Positions 35,013-42,281 of a stretch of 64,000 nucleotides of DNA are shown here, in pieces. Where the stretch lies: assembly GCF_947077775.1 (NCBI RefSeq), contig NZ_CAMTTE010000001.1, positions 3,252,501 through 3,316,500 on the forward strand. The letters run 5' to 3'. Each line of letters opens with the position of its first letter. Position 1 is the stretch's first letter. The notes below the pieces were generated by a model. The model searched no databases and was not told the origin of the DNA. It saw only the letters and a program-made list of their open reading frames with translations. Source of the DNA: Salinibacter pepae. GTDB lineage: Bacteria > Bacteroidota > Rhodothermia > Rhodothermales > Salinibacteraceae. The position numbers and the translations under genes were made by a program.

Positions 35013-35405
35013 CTAGCAGGTGGAATGAAAGAGGCCCGCGACGGCCTCGTCGGCGGCCTGCAGCTCGTTGTACCGGTCCACGGCCGAGTCGGTCGGAAGC
35101 ACGTGGGGGGCCACGCCCGCGTCGTCGAGCCGATCGAGGGTCTTTGGCTGCACCTGGAGCCGCTCGTTCATGCCGCGGGACAAGACCACGACCGAGGCCC
35201 CGTGCTCCAGCAGTTCCTCCACGTCGGCCGGTTGAATGCCCGGCGTGTGGGACGTGCCGGTCTCGTTCCAGTCCCACACGCGCGCCCCGCCCGGATACAA
35301 CTTGGCGTCCTTGAACGACCGGGTGCCGTCGTCGGATGCGAATTCGACCTCAAGGCGGCCCCACGACACGTGCGTGATGCGCGGCGACGAATCGAGGTCT
35401 GGCAT
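35013..35405 (-). CDS. Mth938-like domain (DUF498) protein
   Basis: 130 residues from ATG at 35403-35405. The fold signature is visible: ITHVSWGRLEVEF, then KLYPGGARVWDW, the conserved GIQPADVEELLEHGASVVVLSRGM split by turns, and LDDAGVAPHVLPTDSAVDRYNEL. This matches the DUF498/Mth938 family, related to a mitochondrial complex I assembly factor (NDUFAF3). Bacterial function is unclear. Immediately upstream of, and probably co-transcribed with, the phosphopantetheinyl transferase. Confidence 0.83.
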   Translation of the reverse strand: MPDLDSSPRITHVSWGRLEVEFASDDGTRSFKDAKLYPGGARVWDWNETGTSHTPGIQPADVEELLEHGASVVVLSRGMNERLQVQPKTLDRLDDAGVAPHVLPTDSAVDRYNELQAADEAVAGLFHSTC

Positions 35406-35504
35406 GGCGACAAAAGGGCGCGTGACGGAAGCGACGTGTGACATATCCTCCAACGAGGAGGGCATTTCCAAAACGCCACTCTGGGGGGGCAGGTTCAGGC
35501 CCGA

Positions 35505-36920
35505 CTACGTCACGATCGTGCAGGTGCCCGTCTCGTACGCCTCCCGCAGGGCCTCTGTGGCGGCGGTCCGGAGTGCCTCGGGGGTCTCGTCGGTCCACAG
35601 GGCCACGCCGACGCTCGCGCCGCCTTCGAGTTGTCCCTGCTCCTGCGCCATCGCCGCCTCGAAGTCTGTGATCCACGGCTCGATGGTGTCGGGCCCGGCT
35701 CGGAAGAAAACGCCGTACGTGAGCTCACCGAACCGTTCGACCCGCTGACTGGGGGCTTTCTGTTCCAGGCGGGCCTCAAACAGGCGCTCGGCGGAGGCGA
35801 CGGCCTCCTCGCCCTGGCGGGCGATGGATTCGGCCCGGTTGAGGTGAACGAGGGCCAGAGCGAGCGGCTCCGACGATGAGCGGGCGGTCTCCATCTCCTC
35901 CGCGATGAGTTCGCGGCGGGGACGGGGCGACGCCTCCGGGTCCTCGTCCGCCTCGAGGTCTGCCTCCGGTGTGCCGTTTGCATTCGGGGCCAGCAAATCG
36001 GCGTCCTCAACCTCGTGTGGCCCTTCGGGGGAAGAGGCTTGCTCCGGCCCGTCGGGCGACCGGTCCGTGTCGAGCAGGAGGGCCACCGTGTCGGCGAAGT
36101 GGGACAGCACAGTGCGCGCCCGAGACGCCCCGAGGTCGACATCCGAGGAAGCGTCCGCCACGAGAAACGTCGTGGAGGACGAATCCGGCTGGGCGGCGGG
36201 GGCGAGGGCCAGGTGGTCTACCGTCGGCGGATCGTCGTAGTAGCCCAGGTCTTCGACTGCCACCTCAGCCCCGGTGAGGGACCGGTAGGTCACCGATTCC
36301 CGCGACATTGTGGCGGTCAGAAGGGGCGTCTGGGTGTCGAACGAGCCGCCCTTCCGAACCGACGGGTGCCGGCTGGCGAGGGCCTTAATCCGGTAGGTCA
36401 GCGCCACGTCTTCCTGGACGAGAAGACCGACCGTTCGGGCGTCCAGGGCTGCGCGCGCGGCCTCAAGCAGAGGCGCGAACACGGAATCCGCCTCCTCGTC
36501 CGTGTCTTCCGGGGCCGGTGGGGCCGCGGCGGGCGAGGGCTGAGGCGTGTCGACGGACGCCGGAGGGGGGGCGGAGGAGGCGTCCGATTCAGCAGGGGCG
36601 GCCGTGTTGGGGGGCGTCCGGGGACCGCTGTGCTCGGCCGCCTCGTCCGGGGAGGGCTCCGACGCGTCGGGCCCCGCCCCCTTCGGCTGGATGTCCATGA
36701 TTCCGAGGTCGTCGAGCGATGGGTCCTCGGCGTCGGGCGCAGGGCTGGGGCGCTCCGGGGCCGCCTGGCCCTGCCCGAACGCGGTCCAGAGCCACCAGCC
36801 CAATCCCCCGAGGCCGCCGACGAGGATCAGGCCCGTCGCGACGTAGAGCCACGGACGGCCGAACAGGACGGCAAGTCCGACGACGAGGACGGCCAAGAGC
36901 ACGAGCAGGAAACGGACCAT
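35505..36920 (-). CDS. Membrane-anchored protein with GAF-like and degenerate GGDEF domains
   Basis: 471 residues. Two N-terminal membrane helices (about 3-22 and 25-46) are followed by a long proline/alanine/acid-rich linker (about 50-145). A GAF-like sensor region (about 150-270) contains LLVQEDVALTYRI and FLVADASSDVDLG. The last 140 residues follow a diguanylate cyclase layout (RRELIAEEMETARSS, LALALVHLNRAE), but the signature loop reads RFGELTYGVFF instead of GGDEF. It therefore probably cannot make cyclic di-GMP and may sense or scaffold. Solitary on its strand. Confidence 0.62.
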   Translation of the reverse strand: MVRFLLVLLAVLVVGLAVLFGRPWLYVATGLILVGGLGGLGWWLWTAFGQGQAAPERPSPAPDAEDPSLDDLGIMDIQPKGAGPDASEPSPDEAAEHSGPRTPPNTAAPAESDASSAPPPASVDTPQPSPAAAPPAPEDTDEEADSVFAPLLEAARAALDARTVGLLVQEDVALTYRIKALASRHPSVRKGGSFDTQTPLLTATMSRESVTYRSLTGAEVAVEDLGYYDDPPTVDHLALAPAAQPDSSSTTFLVADASSDVDLGASRARTVLSHFADTVALLLDTDRSPDGPEQASSPEGPHEVEDADLLAPNANGTPEADLEADEDPEASPRPRRELIAEEMETARSSSEPLALALVHLNRAESIARQGEEAVASAERLFEARLEQKAPSQRVERFGELTYGVFFRAGPDTIEPWITDFEAAMAQEQGQLEGGASVGVALWTDETPEALRTAATEALREAYETGTCTIVT

Positions 36921-37017
36921 TCGGGGGGGCGGAACTCCCTGTGCGAGTGAAAAGTGATGGGGAATAGAAGGTATCTCGACCCACCGGTAATGTCAACAGA
37001 ATGAATCCCGATTCGCA

Positions 37018-38220
37018 CTACGCGCTGGCAGGGCGTGCCTCCAGCGAGCCGTTCGTCGGGATGGTGTCGACGTCGGGGGGCAGGTCGACCGGCGGGAGCC
37101 GGAACGGGAGATCGCGGCCCTCGGGCACCGGATTCGGCTCGGCCCAGAGCGTCCCGTCGTAGCTCTCCATGAGCACGTGGTCGCCGGCTCGGCCCTTCAC
37201 GTAGCTGCGGTTGAGGGGCACTTTGCCGTGGGGCGTGTCGAGGACGTAGTCTGGAATCGCAAACCCGGACGTTCGGCCCCGGAGTTGTCGCATGATGTGC
37301 ATGCCCACCTCGATGGGCGTACGCAGGTGGCCGGTGCCGCCGATAATTTGTGCCTGGTAGAGGTAGTAGGGGCGCACCCGCATGCGGACGAGCCCTTCGT
37401 TGAGGGCTTTCATCGTGTCGGGGTCGTCGTTCACGCCCCGCAGGAGCACCGTCTGGTTGCCCACGGGGATTCCGGCGTCCTTGAGGCGGCCAATGGCCGC
37501 GGCGGCATCGTCGGTGAGCTCGTTCGGATGGTTGAAGTGGGTGTTGATCCAGAGCGGGTGGTACTCGGCCAGAAGGGCGCAGAGATCGTCGGTAATCCGG
37601 TACGGAAGCTTCACCGGCATGCGGGAGCCAAAGCGGATGAGCTCCACGTGGTCGATCGCCCGCAGCCTGCTGAGAAGCCACTCCAGGTTGGCCTCGTTGA
37701 AGGTGAGCGGGTCGCCGCCCGTGAGCAGCACGTCGCGAATCTCGTCGTGGGCGGCGATGTAGTCGATCGCCGCCTGGTGCTCGTCGGTGCGCATGAAGTA
37801 CTCGGCATCCCCCACCATCCGCTTGCGCAGGCAGTAGCGGCAATAGATGGCACACTCGGCGGTGACGCAGAAGGCCACCCGGTCCTCGTAGTTGTGAATC
37901 AGGTTTTTGACCGGCTCGTGCCCGGTCTCGTCGAGGGGGTCGAGCTCGTCGACAATGTCGGGCCCGAACTCGTCCATCGTGGGCACGGCCTGGCGCCGCA
38001 CCGGGCACGACGGGTCGTCGGGGGCCATCAGGTGGGCGTAGTACGGGGTCACGTTCCACCGAAACGCGTCCCCGGCCCGCTCGATGGCCGCGCGCTCGTC
38101 GTCCGTCGGGCGAATCCACTTCCGAAGCGCCTCGGCACTGTGGATGCGGTTTTGCATCTGCCAGCGCCAGTCGGTCCACCGTGGATGGTCGGGGCCGGGC
38201 CGCGAATTGGAGGGTGCCAT
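37018..38220 (-). CDS. kamA: Lysine 2,3-aminomutase (radical SAM, PLP)
   Basis: 400 residues from ATG at 38218-38220 (MAPSNS). The radical-SAM cluster is CxxxCxxC at Cys123, Cys127, Cys130 (CAIYCRYC). LLTGGDPLTF, RFGSRMPV, the NQTVLLRGVND segment and the PLP-binding C-terminal region PHGKVPLN follow, as in KamA. It converts L-lysine to L-beta-lysine. Full-length KamA and not the shorter EpmB is favoured by length and the C-terminal PLP region. The adjacent ATP-grasp ligase lies upstream on the same strand, 113 bp apart. Confidence 0.93.
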   Translation of the reverse strand: MAPSNSRPGPDHPRWTDWRWQMQNRIHSAEALRKWIRPTDDERAAIERAGDAFRWNVTPYYAHLMAPDDPSCPVRRQAVPTMDEFGPDIVDELDPLDETGHEPVKNLIHNYEDRVAFCVTAECAIYCRYCLRKRMVGDAEYFMRTDEHQAAIDYIAAHDEIRDVLLTGGDPLTFNEANLEWLLSRLRAIDHVELIRFGSRMPVKLPYRITDDLCALLAEYHPLWINTHFNHPNELTDDAAAAIGRLKDAGIPVGNQTVLLRGVNDDPDTMKALNEGLVRMRVRPYYLYQAQIIGGTGHLRTPIEVGMHIMRQLRGRTSGFAIPDYVLDTPHGKVPLNRSYVKGRAGDHVLMESYDGTLWAEPNPVPEGRDLPFRLPPVDLPPDVDTIPTNGSLEARPASA

Positions 38221-38333
38221 CGGGGGGCGTGTGTTCGTGGTGGGGAGCACTCTGCAGGGGGCTTACACGGGATGCACAGACGGAACGTTGCGCCTGTGGG
38301 GCAGAGGGAGGGCGCGCGTAGGGTCAGGCGGAA

Positions 38334-39335
38334 CTACTCAAGTCCGAGTCGCCGCAGCCCCCGTCCGAACACCTCGGCGAGGTAGTCGACGTAGTCACGG
38401 CCCATGAGCTCGGCGACGATCGCGAAGGTGTCGTCGGGCTTAAACGTCGGCAGCGGGTTGATTTCGAGAAACCAGGGGGTTCCGTCGCCGTCGACCCGGA
38501 AGTCCGCGCGGGCGAAGTCGCGGCAGTCGAGCGTGTCGAACGCGCGCAGGGCCAAGGTCTGCAGACGGTCTTCGAGGGCGGGGGCGAGCGTGCCCCGCAA
38601 TTCGTATTCCCACTCCTCATCCGCGGTGGGGGCGCCGCGGTGCTCCAGGGCGTGCAGGCCGATGCCGGTGGTCGGTTCTACGCCGCGCTGGAGAACGGGC
38701 AGCGCCTCGGGCGGGTCGTGCCCCACGACGGCCACCGTAAACTCGCCGCCGCCCGCCACGAAGGGCTCCGCGACGGCGTCCTGGTCGTACGTCGTCGTGA
38801 TGCGGTCCACCGCACGCCGCAGGGCCGCAACGGCCTCGACCTTGCTGTCGGGCGTGATCCCCTTCGACGTCCCCTCGTAGCGTGGCTTCACGAACAGGGG
38901 AAAGGCACCCGGAAGGGCGTCTGCGTCGACGGCTTCGGACGCACCATAGACCCGATGTGGCGGAGTGGGGATGTCCGCGGCCGCGACGAGGGTTTTCGTC
39001 CAGGCCTTGTCCAGCGTCACCGAGAGGGTGAGCGCGTCGGAGCCGAGGCAGGGAACGCCGGCCATCTCCAGCAGAATCGGGACGTAGGCCTCCCGGTTTC
39101 GGCTGTGGGCCCCCTCCGTGATGTTGATCGCGGCGTCGAGCGACAGTCCCTCCCCGAGCCGGTTGCGCAGGTCGGCCGCGGTCCCGACGCGGACGGGGGT
39201 GTGCCCGAGGTGCTCCACGGCGGCCGCGAGGGTGTCGACCGTCTCTTTGGGCTCGTACTCGGCGTCGGCGTCCGGCGGGTCGTCGTCGGCCCACGAATAG
39301 GCGTCGAAGGTGTCGTAGAGGAGGCCGATGCGCAT
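38334..39335 (-). CDS. ATP-grasp ligase, D-Ala-D-Ala ligase-like
   Basis: 333 residues from ATG at 39333-39335 (MRIGLLYD). The frame is open to 39515 and a second start at 39350 is possible. ATP-grasp features are present: INITEGAHSRNREAYVP, LDKAWTKTLVA, LFVKPRYEGTSKGI, then the metal-binding ADFRVDGDG and FLEINPLPTF. These match the D-alanine ligase superfamily. The last motif (NPLPTF) differs from the NTLPGF(T/M) of true Ddl enzymes. Its pairing with lysine 2,3-aminomutase suggests the substrate may be beta-lysine or another amino acid, but this is inference. Confidence 0.8.
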   Translation of the reverse strand: MRIGLLYDTFDAYSWADDDPPDADAEYEPKETVDTLAAAVEHLGHTPVRVGTAADLRNRLGEGLSLDAAINITEGAHSRNREAYVPILLEMAGVPCLGSDALTLSVTLDKAWTKTLVAAADIPTPPHRVYGASEAVDADALPGAFPLFVKPRYEGTSKGITPDSKVEAVAALRRAVDRITTTYDQDAVAEPFVAGGGEFTVAVVGHDPPEALPVLQRGVEPTTGIGLHALEHRGAPTADEEWEYELRGTLAPALEDRLQTLALRAFDTLDCRDFARADFRVDGDGTPWFLEINPLPTFKPDDTFAIVAELMGRDYVDYLAEVFGRGLRRLGLE

Positions 39336-39415
39336 GGGGGCGGACGGTATTCGAGCGTGTCGTTGGTTCCAGGCCGTCCTGCCGGGCGTGGGGACAGCGG
39401 TTCTGGTACTGTGTG

Positions 39416-39545
39416 TTGCGTATTTCGTATTGCGTATTTCGTACTGCACCTCTTCGGCTGCATCCACCCGAAAGGCCGGGGCGAAGGACAGTCCACCGCG
39501 TGTCTCGTTACGCAATACGCACTACGCAATACGCACTACGCAATG
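39416..39545. repeat. Two facing arrays of 14-bp repeats (imperfect inverted repeat)
   Basis: The left arm (39416-39443) is two perfect copies of TTGCGTATTTCGTA. The right arm (39509-39536, with a partial third unit to about 39545) is two perfect copies of TACGCAATACGCAC. The arms are near reverse complements (12 of 14 per unit) separated by 65 bases. It lies between divergent genes (ligase on the left, small unknown on the right). Confidence 0.85.
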
Positions 39546-39634
39546 CGTTTCCGAACTTCACCGCCTCCCCAACAAATCCAGAGTTGCGTCGTTCGCTCCG
39601 CGTCTCGACTCTGCGGAGGCAAAACTCCAGACCG

Positions 39635-39961
39635 ATGCCCCAGAAGGTGCTGATTGTACGCACGGGGCCCGACGGCCACGCCGATGGCCACGAGGGGCTC
39701 GACGAACTCAACCTTGAGCTGGAACGGGGATGGCGCGTGCACACCGTGAGTCCGATGGGTGGGGCCGGTGACGCGGGGGAGGCGCCGTGCCACGCGGCGC
39801 TCTTGGTCCTGGAGCAACGGGGCGAGGGACCCACGGTGGCGGTGGAAGCCCTGGAGCGTGCCGAGTCCGAGGCCCAGTCGGTCGTCGAGGAGATCATGCG
39901 GGACACGGGAAAGGTCATCGAGGGCAACGGTGCCGATCCGCCCAACGAGCCTCATTCGTGA
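39635..39961 (+). CDS. Small hypothetical protein
   Basis: 108 residues from ATG at 39635 (MPQKVLIVRTGPDGHAD). The N-terminus resembles a strand-turn Rossmann-like start, with a GWRVHTVSPMGGAG segment and an acidic C-terminal helix (AVEALERAESEAQSVVEEI). The upstream in-frame region is non-coding repeat sequence and is excluded. No family recognised. Confidence 0.55.
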   Translation: MPQKVLIVRTGPDGHADGHEGLDELNLELERGWRVHTVSPMGGAGDAGEAPCHAALLVLEQRGEGPTVAVEALERAESEAQSVVEEIMRDTGKVIEGNGADPPNEPHS

Positions 39962-40017
39962 CGCGGAAGGGCCCGCGGCAATCAACCGACCGCTCCCGAC
40001 GGCGAACGTCATCGGGT

Positions 40018-40440
40018 TCAGTCTTCGAGAGCCCGAAGTTCTTTTGCATCGAGTACGAGGGAGGATTCCTGCCAAAAGCCCACGTCCCCGATGCCGGTCC
40101 ACGTGTCGATGCCCACCTTGACCTCGGTCACCGCTCCGAAATCCCCGTAGAAACGCTCCAAAATCTGGGCAATCCTTGTTGCTTCCCGCCGCGACACACC
40201 CGAGGTCGCCGTGTCGTCCATCACCGAAAGGGTGTCGACAGTGCTGCCTGCGAACGTGATTTCGACGTGGCGCCCGTCCGAGTACTGGAGGACATCCACC
40301 CTGGGGTGCTCGCCCCGCGGAGGAATCAGTCGTTGAATCTCGTCTTCCTCTGTGGCGAGGCGGTACCCGGCCTGTCCGTCGACGCAGGCGCCAAAGGCAA
40401 GAACGAGAACGAGCCCAAAGACGAGTCGCACGTCGTTCAT
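40018..40440 (-). CDS. Predicted lipoprotein of unknown function
   Basis: 140 residues from ATG at 40438-40440. Signal peptide MNDVRLVFGLVLVLAFGAC ends in the lipobox AFGAC, with cysteine about 19, so it is probably lipid-anchored. The mature part has short strands (RVDVLQYSDGRHVEITFAG), an arginine-rich helix (RREATRIAQILERFY) and a charged end. No recognised domain. Convergent with the small protein at 39635-39961 on the left; divergent from the antiporter. Confidence 0.6.
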   Translation of the reverse strand: MNDVRLVFGLVLVLAFGACVDGQAGYRLATEEDEIQRLIPPRGEHPRVDVLQYSDGRHVEITFAGSTVDTLSVMDDTATSGVSRREATRIAQILERFYGDFGAVTEVKVGIDTWTGIGDVGFWQESSLVLDAKELRALED

Positions 40441-40625
40441 GGGAGAGGCCGTAACCCGATGGCAGGAGACCGACCGCGCTGCTTCTTTCGGACGCGTAAA
40501 ACCACGACGCATGCATGAGTGGTTCCATTCCGGAAGCGCCAGTCCGCCTCCGGTCGGGCAAGTTGGCGTCCCTGGTGCACAGTTGCTTACTTGGGCCTGG
40601 ATTTGCTTCTGGATTAACCTGCCTA

Positions 40626-42245
40626 ATGTCCATGCCCGACGCCGCCGAGCCCGACGCCTCGATCACTGACGTGCAGGAATCCGGATCTGTTGCGCCCGAG
40701 TCCGACGAGAACCCTGATGAAGGGACGCCGTGGTGGCGGCGCTGGCTGGTGGCGGCGCTGGTGCTGGGGGGGCTCGGGGCGGCAGTCTACGTGGCCGGCG
40801 ACATTCCCAAGACCAACGGCCACTACGGCTTCTGGTCGGTCCTGCCGCCGCTCATCGCCATCGTGCTGGCCTTCTGGCTGCAGGAGGTGGTGAGCGCCCT
40901 CTTCATCGGCATCGCGGCGGGCGGCATCATTGCGGGACAGGTCAACATCATCGACGCCTTTCTGCTCCCCGCGATTGGCACGGAGGACTTTGCGCTGATC
41001 CTGCTGGTCTACCTGTGGGCGTTGGGGGGGCTCATCGGGCTCTGGACCCGGACGGGCGGAGCGATTCGGTTTGCGGAATGGGCGGGGGAGAAAATGGTGA
41101 CCGGGCCCAAGACCGCCAAGTTTTTTACCTGGCTGATGGGGCTTCTCTTCCACCAGGGCGGCACCATTTCGACGGTCCTCACCGGGGCGACGGCCCGCCC
41201 GATCGGGGATCAGCACGACGTGTCGCACGAGGAACTGTCGTACGTGGTCGACTCGACGGCGTCCCCCGCCGCCACCCTTATTCCGTTCAACGTGTGGCCG
41301 ATCTACGTGGGGGGGCTGGTGGCGGGCACCATTCCGCTCATCGAGACGTCGCAGGAGGGCATTGCGTTTTTCTTCTCGTCGATCTGGGCCAACTTCTACG
41401 CGCTCTTTGCGGTCGCCCTGACGCTTCTCTTTGCGTGGGAGGTGCTGCCGTGGGTGCCGAGCAAAAAGATGCGCGACGCCACCGAGCGGGCCCGCACGAC
41501 CGGCAAGCTGGACCGGGACGAGGCCACGCCCCTCACCTCGCGGGAGCTGACAGAGATGAACGTGCCGGACGACTACACGCCCGGTCTCGTCGATTTCGTT
41601 GGGCCCATCGGGACGTTGCTGGCGGTCGCCATCCTGCCGTACCTGTACACCTATTTTTACCTTGGCAATACCGAGGACCCCACCCTCCTCATCGCCGAGG
41701 CGTTCGTGCTGGCGGTGCTGGCGGGGCTGGGCCTGGCGCTGTTCAAGGGAATGGAGTTTCAGGAGGCAATTGACGGGTTCATCGACGGCTGCAAGGGGGT
41801 CACCATCGGGGCCATCATCCTCGCGCTGGCGGTGTCGCTGAAGGAGGTGGCCGACGCCATGGGCACCGCCGAGTACGTGGTGGCCAGCGTCGGTGAGGCG
41901 ATCCCGCCCGCCGTGCTCCCGGGCCTACTGGTGGTCCTTTGTCTCATCATCGCCTTCTCCACCGGCACGTCGTGGGGCACCTACGCGGTCGTCTTCCCGG
42001 TGGCCCTGCCGCTGGCGTGGAGCGTCTCGCAGGACCCGCTCTTTATCACGCTCTGCTTCGGGGCGGTCGTGGGGGGGAGCGTCTACGGGGACCAGTGCTC
42101 GCCCATCTCGGACACCACGGTCCTCTCGTCGCTGGCGACGGGGGCGGACCTGATGGACCACGTGAACACGCAGCTTCCCCTCGCGTCGGTCGCCGGCGGG
42201 CTGGCCATCGTCCTCTACACGGTCTTGGTTGTGCTCCTTGTGTAG
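40626..42245 (+). CDS. nhaC: Na+/H+ antiporter NhaC family protein
   Basis: 539 residues from ATG at 40626 (MSMPDA). An acidic cytoplasmic head of about 45 residues precedes some twelve membrane helices. Family motifs are visible: FLLPAIG, FHQGGTISTVLTGATARPIGD, IIAFSTGTSWGTYAVVFPV and VYGDQCSPISDTTVLSS. It probably exports sodium in exchange for protons, an expected need in a halophile; exchange of organic acids (as in related NhaC members) is an alternative. Monocistronic by neighbours on either side. Confidence 0.87.
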   Translation: MSMPDAAEPDASITDVQESGSVAPESDENPDEGTPWWRRWLVAALVLGGLGAAVYVAGDIPKTNGHYGFWSVLPPLIAIVLAFWLQEVVSALFIGIAAGGIIAGQVNIIDAFLLPAIGTEDFALILLVYLWALGGLIGLWTRTGGAIRFAEWAGEKMVTGPKTAKFFTWLMGLLFHQGGTISTVLTGATARPIGDQHDVSHEELSYVVDSTASPAATLIPFNVWPIYVGGLVAGTIPLIETSQEGIAFFFSSIWANFYALFAVALTLLFAWEVLPWVPSKKMRDATERARTTGKLDRDEATPLTSRELTEMNVPDDYTPGLVDFVGPIGTLLAVAILPYLYTYFYLGNTEDPTLLIAEAFVLAVLAGLGLALFKGMEFQEAIDGFIDGCKGVTIGAIILALAVSLKEVADAMGTAEYVVASVGEAIPPAVLPGLLVVLCLIIAFSTGTSWGTYAVVFPVALPLAWSVSQDPLFITLCFGAVVGGSVYGDQCSPISDTTVLSSLATGADLMDHVNTQLPLASVAGGLAIVLYTVLVVLLV

Positions 42246-42281
42246 GCTTGTGCCGGCGACGCGGACGCGAGGGGCGACCGG

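Noticed and set aside
39416-39545. CRISPR array
   Set aside because: The repeats are only 14 bp, directly abutting without spacers, and change orientation; there are no cas genes.
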